Source of the DNA: Calditrichaceae bacterium
Lineage (GTDB): Bacteria; Calditrichota; Calditrichia; RBG-13-44-9; J075
NCBI GenBank assembly: GCA_013360445.1
Contig: JABWBP010000045.1
Coordinates: forward strand, 1 to 50,223
Direction of reading: 5' to 3'
DNA length: 50,223 nucleotides
Part shown: positions 1-8,186 of the stretch, piece by piece
Numbering within the stretch: position 1 is the first letter of the stretch
Layout of the letters: each line of letters starts with the position of its first letter
The notes under the pieces: generated by a model
Seen by the model: only the letters and a program-made list of their open reading frames with translations
Told to the model about the DNA's origin: nothing
Database searches by the model: none
Program-made: the position numbers and the translations under genes

Positions 1-249
1 CAGTCTCGCCAGAGATGTTGGCTAACTTCAGTCGCTCCGCTCCTTCCGTTAACCAACATCTCTTTCTACATCAAAAGCACAAAAAAACTGACACTCCCTC
101 AGGGCTTGAAAGATACGGTCGAAACTATCTTAGGTGTACCTTATATAAAGTTTAATATCGTATTTCGTTATGACATTAATTCATACAAAAACTTCCCTCC
201 AGAATAGGAAAATTTTCTCCCCCTGTAATTTATTCGCTGGCTTTTATGG
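1..249. other. Non-coding left edge with a 16-bp inverted repeat
   Basis: No credible gene is visible downstream of the hydrogenase large-subunit gene. Positions 11-26 and 49-64 form a 16-bp inverted repeat (AGAGATGTTGGYTAAC and its complement, one mismatch) with a 22-nt loop. A lone TGACACTCC at 88-96 is the end-motif of the GGAGTGTCA element family seen twice at 13.7-13.9 kb. The rest is AT-rich with nothing recognisable. Confidence 0.5.
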
Positions 250-318
250 GTGTTATCGTGTTCAGGTGTTATAGTCCTTTGGTGTAGTACGACTAAAACA
301 CCATAACACCATAACACT
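250..318. repeat. GTGTT-octamer array, copy 1
   Basis: Degenerate 8-nt words (GTGTTNNR) run on the left arm (250-285). Their reverse complement (AACACCATAACACC-like) runs on the right arm (297-318). Together they can fold into a long imperfect hairpin just after the stop codon of the hydrogenase large subunit, where it could act in transcript termination or 3'-end protection. Related arrays lie at 3.5, 8.9, 10.3, 26.8 and 43.3 kb. Confidence 0.65.
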
Positions 319-328
319 CCCCCCCGCC

Positions 329-1807
329 TCAAAACCGCCTTTTCTGCTCCACCAGATTCCCCTCCCGGTCAAAAATCTGCACTTCCAGCGGCATTTGCCC
401 GGGTAGGCTGTGGGTGGCGCAGCCGAAGCAGGGATCGTAAGCCCGGAAGGCCATCTCGATGCGGTTCAGCAGCCCGTCAGTGATTTCCACCCCGCGGTGG
501 ATCAAGCCCTGGGCCGCTTTTTTGATCGACATGGAAATGGCGGCGTGGTTGTTGGTAGTACCCACGATCAGGTTGGCTTCGGTAACGATGCCCTTCTCGT
601 CGGTTTTGTAATGGTGGGTGAGGGTTCCGCGCGGCGCTTCCACAATGCCGATTCCTTCCGTGGGCGCGGCGGTAGGAATGATGCGAAAATCGGGGGAAGT
701 GATCTCCGGGTCTTCCAACAGTTCTTTGGTGCGCTCCGCGGCGTACATCAGCTCGATCACCCGCGCCCAGTGGGTCGCTAAGGTGTGGTGCACCGGGGTG
801 TTGCCGGAGCGGTCGCCGGTGAGGGTGTCATAAAATTTTTCGTATTCCGCCTGCGCCAAAGGCGTGGCCATCCCATCGGAGGCGTTCAGGCGCGACAACG
901 GCGTGGCGCGGTACACCCCGCTCTGTTTGCCATCCACAAAGCCCTTCCAGCCCACATTTTTCAGGTAAGGATACTTCAGGTAATTCCAGGTCTCCACGTG
1001 CTCGCTGACGTGCCGGGTGTAATCCTTCGGCTCGTATTTGCAAAATTCGCTGCCGTCGGGGTCCACCACCCGCACCTTGCCGTCGTAGAAATTCACCTTG
1101 TTATTCTCATCCACCAGGCCCATGTAATAGGTCTTGTGGGCGAAGGTGTCGGAGAGGATCATATCCACGTAAGCGGAATTTTTCAGCACGATGTCTTCGA
1201 ATACCTGGAAGGTGAACTGCCCGAATTCGATGAAATAAGCGGCGTGGGCCAGGAATTTTTCCTTCTCCGCCTCGGCCAGCCCTTTGGAAACCCCGCCGGG
1301 CAGGGAAGTAACCTGGTGGATTTTCTTGCCGCCTAAGGTCTGGATCATCTCCTGCGCCAGCGCCCGCAGCTTGATCACCTTCTTGCCCGCCTCCAGCCCC
1401 ACTTTGTTGATCACCCCTAAAATATTGCGCTCCGCCTTGGGGGCGTCCGGGCCGACCACGAAATCCGGCCCGCCTAAGGCGTAAAAGTGCACCGTGTGGT
1501 CGGCGGTGAAGAAGGCGGAATAGAGCAGTTGGCGCAGCTTTTTAGCCGCGGAAGGAATCTCCGCCTGGTACACCGCGTCGCAGGCTTTGGCGGAGGCCAT
1601 GTGGTGCGCCTCCGGGCAGACCCCGCAGATGCGGGTGGTAATGCGCGGCAGTTCCTCCACCGGGCGTCCCTGGCAAAATTTCTCGAAGCCGCGCAATTCC
1701 GGCACGATGAAATAGCAATTGGCCACCTCGCCCTGGTCATCCAGAAAAATGTCAATTCGGCCATGCCCTTCCAGGCGGGTTATCGGATCAATTTTGATGC
1801 GGTTCAT
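329..1807 (-). CDS. mvhA: [NiFe] hydrogenase large (catalytic) subunit, MvhA-like
   Basis: This 492-residue protein carries the Ni-Fe active site that splits or makes H2. The N-terminal L1 motif is RICGVC (residues 59-64) followed by EAHH. The C-terminal L2 motif is DPCFGCATH (458-466), giving the four cysteine ligands C61, C64, C460 and C463. The 26 residues after H466 are the tail that a maturation endopeptidase removes; such a protease is encoded first in the same operon (9567-10091). Similarity to MvhA/F420-non-reducing hydrogenases (group 3c), together with MvhD and HdrABC neighbours, suggests a cytoplasmic electron-bifurcating complex. The start is supported by AGAGGATAACGAACATG. It is the last gene of the operon. 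Confidence 0.93.
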   Translation of the reverse strand: MNRIKIDPITRLEGHGRIDIFLDDQGEVANCYFIVPELRGFEKFCQGRPVEELPRITTRICGVCPEAHHMASAKACDAVYQAEIPSAAKKLRQLLYSAFFTADHTVHFYALGGPDFVVGPDAPKAERNILGVINKVGLEAGKKVIKLRALAQEMIQTLGGKKIHQVTSLPGGVSKGLAEAEKEKFLAHAAYFIEFGQFTFQVFEDIVLKNSAYVDMILSDTFAHKTYYMGLVDENNKVNFYDGKVRVVDPDGSEFCKYEPKDYTRHVSEHVETWNYLKYPYLKNVGWKGFVDGKQSGVYRATPLSRLNASDGMATPLAQAEYEKFYDTLTGDRSGNTPVHHTLATHWARVIELMYAAERTKELLEDPEITSPDFRIIPTAAPTEGIGIVEAPRGTLTHHYKTDEKGIVTEANLIVGTTNNHAAISMSIKKAAQGLIHRGVEITDGLLNRIEMAFRAYDPCFGCATHSLPGQMPLEVQIFDREGNLVEQKRRF

Positions 1808-1849
1808 GTTCGTTATCCTCTGTCATATTCAATGATGGTTTTTGCCCCT

Positions 1850-1947
1850 GTAGGGGCGATTCGCGAATCGCCCTTACACGAATCGCCCTTGCGCGAATCG
1901 CCCCTACGCGATTCATTCCCACAGGGCGTATTGCAATTCGCCCCTAC
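1850..1947. repeat. GTAGGGGCG palindromic array, copy 1
   Basis: A cluster of GGGGCGATTCGCGAATCGCCC-like half-sites fills the gap between the large- and small-subunit genes and reaches the 3' end of the small-subunit gene. Half-sites appear in both orientations (GTAGGGGCG and CGCCCCTAC). The family recurs at 2968-3043 and, in frame, inside the giant sensor gene near 31.6 kb. Confidence 0.7.
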
Positions 1948-2936
1948 GAATTTTTTCCATTGCCCATTTGCACCCGTCTAAAGGTAGAACGCGCTAAGGA
2001 GAAGCGGTACAGGGTTCCCAGCGGGTCGGCGATTTTTTCCATGATCTTGCGCGCCTCCTCCGGGGTCGTCGCGTCGATGACGGAGCTGAGCGCGGAGACC
2101 ATTTTCGCGCCCTGGTCGTGCACGTTGGGCGGCGAGCCGTAGCAGCCCCGGCAGGGCACGTTGGCCTTCACGCACAGCGCCCCGCAGCCGCTGCGGGTGG
2201 CCGGGCCCAGGCACAGAATGCCCTGGTCTAACAGGCACTCATCCTCTTTGGGAATGATTTCGTGGGGGCGGAAGAATTCCTTGATCTTCTTCTCCCTGCG
2301 CACCCGGGGGCATTCGTCGCAGCAGGTTTTATCCCCGGCGCCCAGAATTGCCCCCTGGGGCGGCAGGGCCTTCCCGGTTTTCAAAATATCGATTACTGCT
2401 TCTATCACCGCAGCAATCTGGAACGATTGCGGGGGGCAGCCGGGGATGGTGTAATCCACTTCCACCACCTGGTCGAGCGGTTTGACGGTATTCCAGAACT
2501 CCGGAATCTCGATCTCGCCTTCCGCCACTGCGGTTTTAGGCTGCGGGTAAACTCCCCGGGAGCCTTCTTCCAGCGAAGGAGCTTCCCGGTAAACGTATTC
2601 GAAGGTGCTCTTCGCGTCGTAAAAATTGGAGAGCCCGGGGATGCAGCCTTCGTGGGCGCAGGAGCCGAAGGCGATCAGGATTTTGGATTTCCGGCGCAGC
2701 AGTTTGGCGAGGTGCTCGTTTTCCGAAGTGCGGATCGCCCCGTTGAACAGGGTGATGTCGATCTCCTGGTCTTCCATGGCCTCCACGTCTGCATACTTGA
2801 AATCCATGGCGCAGGGCCAGAACACGATGTCGAAAAAGGCGGCCACGTCGAGGATTTTTTCCTCGATGTCTAACACCGCGATCTCGCAGCCGCCGCAACT
2901 GGCCGCCCAGTAGAGGGCTAATTTGGGTTTTGGCAT
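1944..2936 (-). CDS. mvhG: [NiFe] hydrogenase small subunit, MvhG-like
   Basis: This 330-residue iron-sulfur subunit passes electrons between the Ni-Fe site and the MvhD/Hdr part. It opens with YWAASCGGCEIAVLDIEE, the proximal-cluster CxxC of the NADH-dehydrogenase 20-kDa/hydrogenase small-subunit family, followed by GSCAHEGCIPG and GCPPQ. The C-terminal half has CDECPR and CLGPATRSGCGALC...CRGCYG, ligands for medial and distal [4Fe-4S] clusters. No Tat signal is present, so it is cytoplasmic like other group 3 enzymes. CCGGAGAATAAACCATG gives a strong ribosome-binding site. The last few codons border a palindromic repeat array, so the extreme C-terminus may be repeat-derived. Confidence 0.9.
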   Translation of the reverse strand: MPKPKLALYWAASCGGCEIAVLDIEEKILDVAAFFDIVFWPCAMDFKYADVEAMEDQEIDITLFNGAIRTSENEHLAKLLRRKSKILIAFGSCAHEGCIPGLSNFYDAKSTFEYVYREAPSLEEGSRGVYPQPKTAVAEGEIEIPEFWNTVKPLDQVVEVDYTIPGCPPQSFQIAAVIEAVIDILKTGKALPPQGAILGAGDKTCCDECPRVRREKKIKEFFRPHEIIPKEDECLLDQGILCLGPATRSGCGALCVKANVPCRGCYGSPPNVHDQGAKMVSALSSVIDATTPEEARKIMEKIADPLGTLYRFSLARSTFRRVQMGNGKNS

Positions 2937-2967
2937 GGTTTATTCTCCGGTATTTGAATTGTCGAAT

Positions 2968-3043
2968 CGTAGGGGCGTATCGCGATACGCCCCGATATTG
3001 GGGTTGCCAAACCGCAGGGGCGTATCACGATACGCCCCTGCGG
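2968..3043. repeat. GTAGGGGCG palindromic array, copy 2
   Basis: Two palindromes of the form GGGGCGTATCGCGATACGCCCC (second copy TATCACGATA) lie side by side between mvhD and mvhG. They are within the operon and could form two hairpins in the mRNA. Confidence 0.7.
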
Positions 3044-3047
3044 TCGT

Positions 3048-3506
3048 TTAATTTGTTTGTAATTGCAGCGGCCCCATCTCCCGGATTTGCTCGGTGAACT
3101 CGAACGAGACCCGGGCGTATTTCTCCGCTTCCGAGGCGGAAATCCACTCCAGCCGCAGCCGCTTTTCGTCGATGCCGAAGCGCTTCAGCACCATTTTCAG
3201 CAATTCGATGCGGCGCATGGTTTTGAAATTGCCCTCTAAGTAGTGGCAGTCGCCGAAGTGGCAGCCGGCGATCAGCACCCCGTCCGCCCCTAACTCGAAG
3301 GCGCGCAGGATCATGGCCGGGTCCACCCGCCCGGAGCACATGGTGCGGATGATGCGGATGTTGGGCGAGGATTGCAGCCGGGAAACTCCCGCCAGATCCG
3401 CCCCGGAGTAAGCGCACCAGTTGCACAGGAAGCCGACGATTCTCGGCTCGAATTTCTCTTTTGCTTGAACCGCTTTTTGCTCGATAGTTTTTTCCTGGGT
3501 TTCCAT
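3048..3506 (-). CDS. mvhD: Hydrogenase delta subunit, MvhD-like [2Fe-2S] protein
   Basis: This 152-residue protein is the electron link between the MvhAG hydrogenase and HdrA in methanogen-type complexes. The family cysteines are all visible: GFLCNWCAYSGAD, RTMCSGRVDP, and GCHFGDCHYLEGN. The length is normal for a stand-alone MvhD (about 140-150). The site AAAGAGGCAATAATATG supports the start. It sits between HdrA and the small subunit, the expected order for a bifurcating Mvh-Hdr operon. The C-terminus ends close to repeat array copy 2. Confidence 0.93.
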   Translation of the reverse strand: METQEKTIEQKAVQAKEKFEPRIVGFLCNWCAYSGADLAGVSRLQSSPNIRIIRTMCSGRVDPAMILRAFELGADGVLIAGCHFGDCHYLEGNFKTMRRIELLKMVLKRFGIDEKRLRLEWISASEAEKYARVSFEFTEQIREMGPLQLQTN

Positions 3507-3531
3507 ATTATTGCCTCTTTATGGTATTCAT

Positions 3532-3631
3532 GTGTTCAGGTGTTCAGGTGTTATAGTGTTATAATGTTATAGGAACTCTCCCCGTACACTCTAACACCAT
3601 AACACCTGAACACTATAACACTCGAACACTG
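3532..3631. repeat. GTGTT-octamer array, copy 2
   Basis: The left arm (3532-3570) repeats GTGTTCAG/GTGTTATA words. The right arm (3595-3630) repeats their complements (ACACCTGA, ACACTATA). The predicted RNA is a long imperfect hairpin between the hdrA and mvhD genes, inside the operon. Confidence 0.75.
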
Positions 3632-3634
3632 TTT

Positions 3635-6600
3635 TCACCCTGCCAAAATCCCCTCCAATTCCGCGTAGATTTGCCGGTCGGAGAATCCCTTGCCGGTAAT
3701 CGCCCCGGCCGGGCAGGCGGCCACGCAGGTGCCGCAGCCTTTGCAGAGCGCGTCGTTGACCAGGGAGATTTTCTTCTCTTCGATGAAATCAATCGCGTGG
3801 TAGGGGCAGAGGTTGTTGCAAATCCGGCAGCCGCTGCAATAGCGCTCGTCGATCCAGGCGCGGATGGGATCGAGGTCCACTTCCGCTTTGGAGATCATCG
3901 CCAGGGCCCGCCCGGCCGCGGCGCTGGCCTGGGATACGGTGTCGGGAATGTCTTTCGGCCCCTGGGCGCAGCCGGCTAAGTAAATCCCCTCGCTGACCGT
4001 GGAGAAGGGGTCCAGCTTGGGATGGCGCTCTAAGAAAAATCCATCCGGGCTGCGGGAAAGCCCGAACTGGCGGGCGATTTTATCCGCAGTTTTGTTAGGC
4101 TGCAAACCGTTGCAGAGGATCACCATGTCCAGGGGGATTTCCCGGAACTTGCCGATCAGGGTATCCTCGCAGCGGATATTGAGGAATTTGTCGCCATCGG
4201 GAGTTTTCTTTTCCACTACCTCGGCCACTTTCCCGCGGATCACGTTCACCCCTTCCTCCAGGATGCGGGAATAGAATTCCTCGTAGCCCTTGCCGTAAGC
4301 GCGCATGTCGATGTAGAACTGGTACACCTCCGCGCTGGTGCGGTCTTTGACTAAGTGGGCGAACTTCATGGCGTACATGCAGCACACCCGGGAGCAGTAG
4401 CGGTTGAAATTGGCGTCGCGCGAGCCCACGCAGTGGATGATTCCCACCGCACGCGGCTCTTTGCCGTTTTCCAACAGCACCTTGCCGCCGGTGGGCCCGG
4501 TGGAGCTGAGCATGCGCTCGAATTCTAAGGAACTGTACACGTTTTTCAGCTTGCCGTAGCCGTACTGGAACATTTTGGAGGCGTCGAAAATGTCGTAGCC
4601 GGTGGCGATGATCACCTGCCCGACCTCCACTTCCCGGATTTCATCCGGCATGGAATAATCCACCGCCTTCGGCTCGCACACCCGCTCGCACTCGTGGCAC
4701 TCCACGCACACCCCGCAGCTCAGGCAGCGCGCCGCTTCGCGCATGGCCTGTTCCTCGCTGTAGCCTAACTCCACCTCAGCAAAGATGGCGGCGCGTTGTT
4801 GGGGATCCAGTTTGGGCGCGTGGGTGCGCGGCGCCCGGGGCGTCTCTTTATAAGTGGGCGCGTAGGAATGGGGCCGGAAGCTCTCCCCGCGGAAAATTTC
4901 CGGGCGCACCACGTGGGTTTTATAATCCTTCAACGGTTGGTTATTTAAAAATTTATCGATCGATTCCGCGGCCCGCCGCCCTCCGCCCATGGAGGCGATG
5001 ATGGTGGAGGGGCCTAACACCACGTCGCCCGCGGAGAAGATATTGGGAACGTTAGTTTGCAGGGTCTCCGGGTTCACTTGCAGGGTGTCCCATTTGGTGG
5101 AATCTAAGTGAACCGTGGATTTCCCGTTCAGGCAGGCGATGTCCGGCGACTGGCTGATCGCGGCGATCACGGTATCGAATTCCAGCTCGTGTTCGGAGTT
5201 GGGGATGGGAATGGGGCGCCGCCGTCCAGAGGAATCCGGCTCCCCTAACTTCATGCGGGTGCAGCGCAGCCCGGTTACCTTGCCGTTTTTTCCTGAAATT
5301 TCCGTGGGCGCGGTCAGGTAGGCGATGTGCACGCCTTCCGCCTCGGCGTCGGCGATCTCTTCCGGGGAGGCGGGCATTTCCTGCCTGGTGCGGCGGTAGA
5401 GGATGGCCACCTTCTCCGCGCCGCAGCGCAGGGCGGTGCGGGCGGCGTCGATGGCGGTGTTGCCCCCGCCGATTACCGCCACGTGGCGGCCGATTTCCCG
5501 GGAAATTCCTAAATTCACCCGGCGCAGGAAATCCACTCCCGAGATCACTCCTTCCAAATCTTCGCCGGGCACGTAGAGCTTCACCCCCTTGTGCGCCCCG
5601 ATGGCCACGAAGATCGCTTTGAAATCCTGCTTCAGCAGGCTCTCGAGGGTGAAATCCGCCCCTAATTTGGAATTGGTCTTGAACTTGATGCCCATGCCCT
5701 TCATGTACTCGATTTCCATTTCCAAGAGCTTTTTGGGCAGGCGGTACTCGGGAATGCCCACCGCTAACATCCCGCCCAACACGGAGTGCTGCTCGAATAC
5801 CGTGACCGGGTAGCCGTTGAGCGCCAGGTCGTGGGCGCAGGTGAGGCCGGCGGGGCCGGAACCGATCACCGCGACCTTTTCTTTGCGTTTTTTGTCGATT
5901 TTAGGCGGCTCGAAACGCCCGTTGTGTTTCATTTCCCAGTCGAGGGCGAAGCGTTTGAGGTGCTGGATGGCCACCGGCTCGTCCACGTAGCCGCGGTTGC
6001 ACTCGGTCTCGCAGGGATGGTAGCACACCCGCCCGCACACAATCGGCAGGGGATTGCGCTTGTGGATGAGCTGCGCCGCCTCGTGGAAGCGACCCTGTTT
6101 GATCAGCGCCACGTAGCCGGCCGCCTCCTGGCGGATGGGACAGGCTTCGGTGCAGGGCGGTTTATCCTGCCGGTCGATGACGTAGGTGTTGGGAACCGCC
6201 TGGGGAAAGGCCTTGTGGATGGCGGTGCGCTGCTGGGTAAACTCGTCGAACCAGTTGGGAACCCGCACCGGGCACACTTTGGCGCACTCCCCGCAGGAGG
6301 TGCAGTTATCGTGCACGTAGCGGGCTTTTTTGCGGATGCGCACCTTGAAATTGCCCACGAAGCCGCTCACCTCTTCGACTTCCGAGAGGGTCAGCGTCTC
6401 GATGTTCTTGCGGTGGCTCACCGAGACCATTTTGGGGGTGAGGATGCAGGCGGAGCAGTCTAAGGTGGGGAAGGTTTTGTCGAATTTGGCCATCTGCCCG
6501 CCGATGGTGGATTCTTTTTCCACCAGGTACACCTTGTTGCCGGATTCGGCGATCTCCAACGCCGCCTGGATGCCGGCAATCCCGCCCCCCACCACCAGGG

Positions 6601-7036
6601 TGCCGGGGTTGATTTTCGCCTTCATCGGTTGCAGGGGCTCCTGCCAGGCCACCCGGCGCGCCGCGGCGTTTACCAGGGCTTTCGCTTTCGCGGTGGCCGC
6701 ATCCACGTCGCTGTGCACCCAGGCGCAGTGCTCCCGGATGTTGGCCATCTGGAACAGGTAGCGGTTCAGGCCGGCACGCTCGCAGGCGTTGCGGAAGGTC
6801 AACTCGTGCATGTGCGGGGAACAGGCCGCCACCACCACCCGGGTCAGCCCGTGCTTTTGGATATCTTCCTCCACCATCTTCTGCCCGGGGTCCGAGCACA
6901 TGAATTTGTAAGTGGTGGAGACCACCACTTCGGGGTTGGATTTCAGGGCTTCCGCCACTTCCTCCACCCGCACGGTCTGGGAGATGTTCACCCCGCAGTG
7001 GCAGATGTACACGCCGATTTTTTCATGCTTTTCCAT
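3635..7036 (-). CDS. hdrA: HdrA-like flavoprotein with an inserted GltD-like NAD(P)H oxidoreductase module
   Basis: This 1133-residue protein is the electron-bifurcation hub. In order it has an N-terminal HdrA segment (YICHCGVN), an FAD fold (GGGIAGIQAALE near 159) with the HdrA signature CSACILTPKM, a ferredoxin motif CTSCGECAKVC (about 244), and then a complete glutamate-synthase-small-chain-like block. That block has CTEACPIRQEAAGY (about 294), IGSGPAG (about 388), IGGGNTAID (about 524) and FSAGDV (about 666). The second HdrA half follows, ending in two [4Fe-4S] motifs, CSGCRICNNLC and CKGCGTCVAAC (1066-1104). Plain HdrA is about 650 residues, and the excess is the GltD insert, which implies an NAD(P)H connection. 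The start was chosen at 7036 because GGGAGAATATAATG gives the ribosome-binding site; an upstream in-frame ATG at 7108 lies in a palindrome. Confidence 0.9.
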   Translation of the reverse strand: MEKHEKIGVYICHCGVNISQTVRVEEVAEALKSNPEVVVSTTYKFMCSDPGQKMVEEDIQKHGLTRVVVAACSPHMHELTFRNACERAGLNRYLFQMANIREHCAWVHSDVDAATAKAKALVNAAARRVAWQEPLQPMKAKINPGTLVVGGGIAGIQAALEIAESGNKVYLVEKESTIGGQMAKFDKTFPTLDCSACILTPKMVSVSHRKNIETLTLSEVEEVSGFVGNFKVRIRKKARYVHDNCTSCGECAKVCPVRVPNWFDEFTQQRTAIHKAFPQAVPNTYVIDRQDKPPCTEACPIRQEAAGYVALIKQGRFHEAAQLIHKRNPLPIVCGRVCYHPCETECNRGYVDEPVAIQHLKRFALDWEMKHNGRFEPPKIDKKRKEKVAVIGSGPAGLTCAHDLALNGYPVTVFEQHSVLGGMLAVGIPEYRLPKKLLEMEIEYMKGMGIKFKTNSKLGADFTLESLLKQDFKAIFVAIGAHKGVKLYVPGEDLEGVISGVDFLRRVNLGISREIGRHVAVIGGGNTAIDAARTALRCGAEKVAILYRRTRQEMPASPEEIADAEAEGVHIAYLTAPTEISGKNGKVTGLRCTRMKLGEPDSSGRRRPIPIPNSEHELEFDTVIAAISQSPDIACLNGKSTVHLDSTKWDTLQVNPETLQTNVPNIFSAGDVVLGPSTIIASMGGGRRAAESIDKFLNNQPLKDYKTHVVRPEIFRGESFRPHSYAPTYKETPRAPRTHAPKLDPQQRAAIFAEVELGYSEEQAMREAARCLSCGVCVECHECERVCEPKAVDYSMPDEIREVEVGQVIIATGYDIFDASKMFQYGYGKLKNVYSSLEFERMLSSTGPTGGKVLLENGKEPRAVGIIHCVGSRDANFNRYCSRVCCMYAMKFAHLVKDRTSAEVYQFYIDMRAYGKGYEEFYSRILEEGVNVIRGKVAEVVEKKTPDGDKFLNIRCEDTLIGKFREIPLDMVILCNGLQPNKTADKIARQFGLSRSPDGFFLERHPKLDPFSTVSEGIYLAGCAQGPKDIPDTVSQASAAAGRALAMISKAEVDLDPIRAWIDERYCSGCRICNNLCPYHAIDFIEEKKISLVNDALCKGCGTCVAACPAGAITGKGFSDRQIYAELEGILAG

Positions 7037-7089
7037 TATATTCTCCCGTGTGAATTTGGGGGATCTACGCTTTTCCCATTGCCATAACC

Positions 7090-7117
7090 GTAGAGACGTT
7101 GCATGCAACGTCTCTAC
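7090..7117. repeat. Perfect 28-bp palindrome (GTAGAGACGTTGCA half-site)
   Basis: The half-site GTAGAGACGTTGCA is followed directly by its exact reverse complement, in the hdrB-hdrA gap. A near-identical copy with one mismatch is embedded in frame in the histidine-kinase domain at 31899-31926, so this is a dispersed palindromic element rather than an operator unique to this operon. Confidence 0.8.
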
Positions 7118-7145
7118 AGAAGGAAATTATCCATAATGCGCGGCA

Positions 7146-8069
7146 TTACGCTTCGACCAATTCCGGCGCAGGTTTCCCATTTCCCGCCGCAACCGCCGTC
7201 GAGCGGGCGATTTCTTCCAATTTCTTGCAGCGGTAAAAATTTTTATCAATGCCCAGGGTCTTTTCGTCGATGCCCAGGGCGACGCCAATGACCTGGGTGA
7301 AGAAGAGGATGGGCATCTCGAATTTGCTTCCGAAGGCGCGGTTGATCTTATCCTGATAGGATTCCAAATTCATCTGGCAGAGCGGGCAAGTGGTGGCGAT
7401 GCAATCCGCCCCGTTCTCCAGCGCGCATTCCAATAGCTCTTTGGAGAGCTTCAGGGCTACTTCTTCGTAGGTGGTCATCAACATGCCCCCGCAGCAGCGC
7501 ACTTTCATGGGAAAATAGACGTTTTCCGCGCCCAGGGACTCGAACAGGTCGTCCATGGTAGTGGGATTTTCCCGGTCATCAAATCCGCGCTCCGGGCGCA
7601 CGATCTGGCAGCCGTAGTAATTGGCGATCTTCAGGCCGGCGAGCGGTTTTTCAACGTAGGTGCGAATAATTTCCGTGCCCACGTCGTTGGTGAGCACGTC
7701 CAAGGGGTGGCGCACTCGCACCCCGCCGCCATAGTGCAATCCCGCTTCCGCCAGGCAGGAATTCACCTTTTGGTCTAATTCCCGGTTGTTTTTCAAATAA
7801 CGGTTGGCCTTGCTGAGCACGGTAAAGCAGGAGCTGCACGGCGCGACCACGTCGCGGGGGTATTGTTCCGCCAGGGCCAGGTTGCGGGAGGCGATTGCCA
7901 GCGAGGTGATTTCCTTTACGGACATGTAAATGGTCGCCCCGCAGCAATTCCAGTCCTCGATTTCGATCAACTCGCAGCCCAACTTTTCCGCCACCGCCCG
8001 GCAGGACATATCGTAGCCCTTGTGCGCGGAATGCAGGCTGCAGCCGGGGTAATATGAGTATTGCTGCAT
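7146..8069 (-). CDS. hdrB: Heterodisulfide reductase subunit B-like, two CCG domains
   Basis: This 307-residue subunit would hold the non-cubane [4Fe-4S] clusters that reduce a disulfide substrate. Two cysteine-rich CCG motifs are present: WNCCGAT...APCSSC and YYGCQIVRP...VRCCGGM...TTCPLC. The N-terminus YYPGCSLH is typical. Start 8069 is chosen from the GGAGAAGAAACCATG context; an in-frame GTG-type start at 8111 would add 14 unlikely residues. Bacteria lack coenzyme M/B in most cases, so the real substrate of this HdrB is unknown. Homologues in bacteria are proposed to serve other thiol/disulfide or metabolic acceptors. It lies between hdrC and hdrA. Confidence 0.92.
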   Translation of the reverse strand: MQQYSYYPGCSLHSAHKGYDMSCRAVAEKLGCELIEIEDWNCCGATIYMSVKEITSLAIASRNLALAEQYPRDVVAPCSSCFTVLSKANRYLKNNRELDQKVNSCLAEAGLHYGGGVRVRHPLDVLTNDVGTEIIRTYVEKPLAGLKIANYYGCQIVRPERGFDDRENPTTMDDLFESLGAENVYFPMKVRCCGGMLMTTYEEVALKLSKELLECALENGADCIATTCPLCQMNLESYQDKINRAFGSKFEMPILFFTQVIGVALGIDEKTLGIDKNFYRCKKLEEIARSTAVAAGNGKPAPELVEA

Positions 8070-8111
8070 GGTTTCTTCTCCGAGTTTTGACAAAATTAGA
8101 TTATGGCACAT

Positions 8112-8183
8112 AGCTTTCAGCAGTCAGCTATCAGCTATCAGGAAAAAAAATAGCTGACGGCTGATCGCTGAAAGCTGACAGCT
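8112..8183. repeat. AGCTGACAGCTATC word array
   Basis: Arms of CAGCTATCAGCTATCA-like words (8112-8140) face TAGCTGACGGCTGATCGCTGAAAGCTG (split here as arms at 8151-8182) around an A-rich centre. The array occupies the whole gap between hdrC and hdrB. It is the only copy of this family in the window. Confidence 0.65.
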
Positions 8184-8186
8184 TCT

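Noticed and set aside
1487-1981. Plus-strand ORF with repeated ESPLHESPLRESPLR peptide
   Set aside because: It is antisense to the hydrogenase large-subunit gene, and the peptide repeat comes from the GTAGGGGCG array. It has no ribosome-binding site or conserved domain.
3532-3631. Octamer arrays looked at as CRISPR candidates
   Set aside because: Units are 8 nt without spacers and occur in opposite orientation on two arms. No cas genes are present.
5115-6463. Possible separate gltD gene inside hdrA
   Set aside because: The reading frame is continuous from HdrA into and out of the GltD block, with no stop, internal ribosome-binding site or frameshift, so it is a fusion domain.
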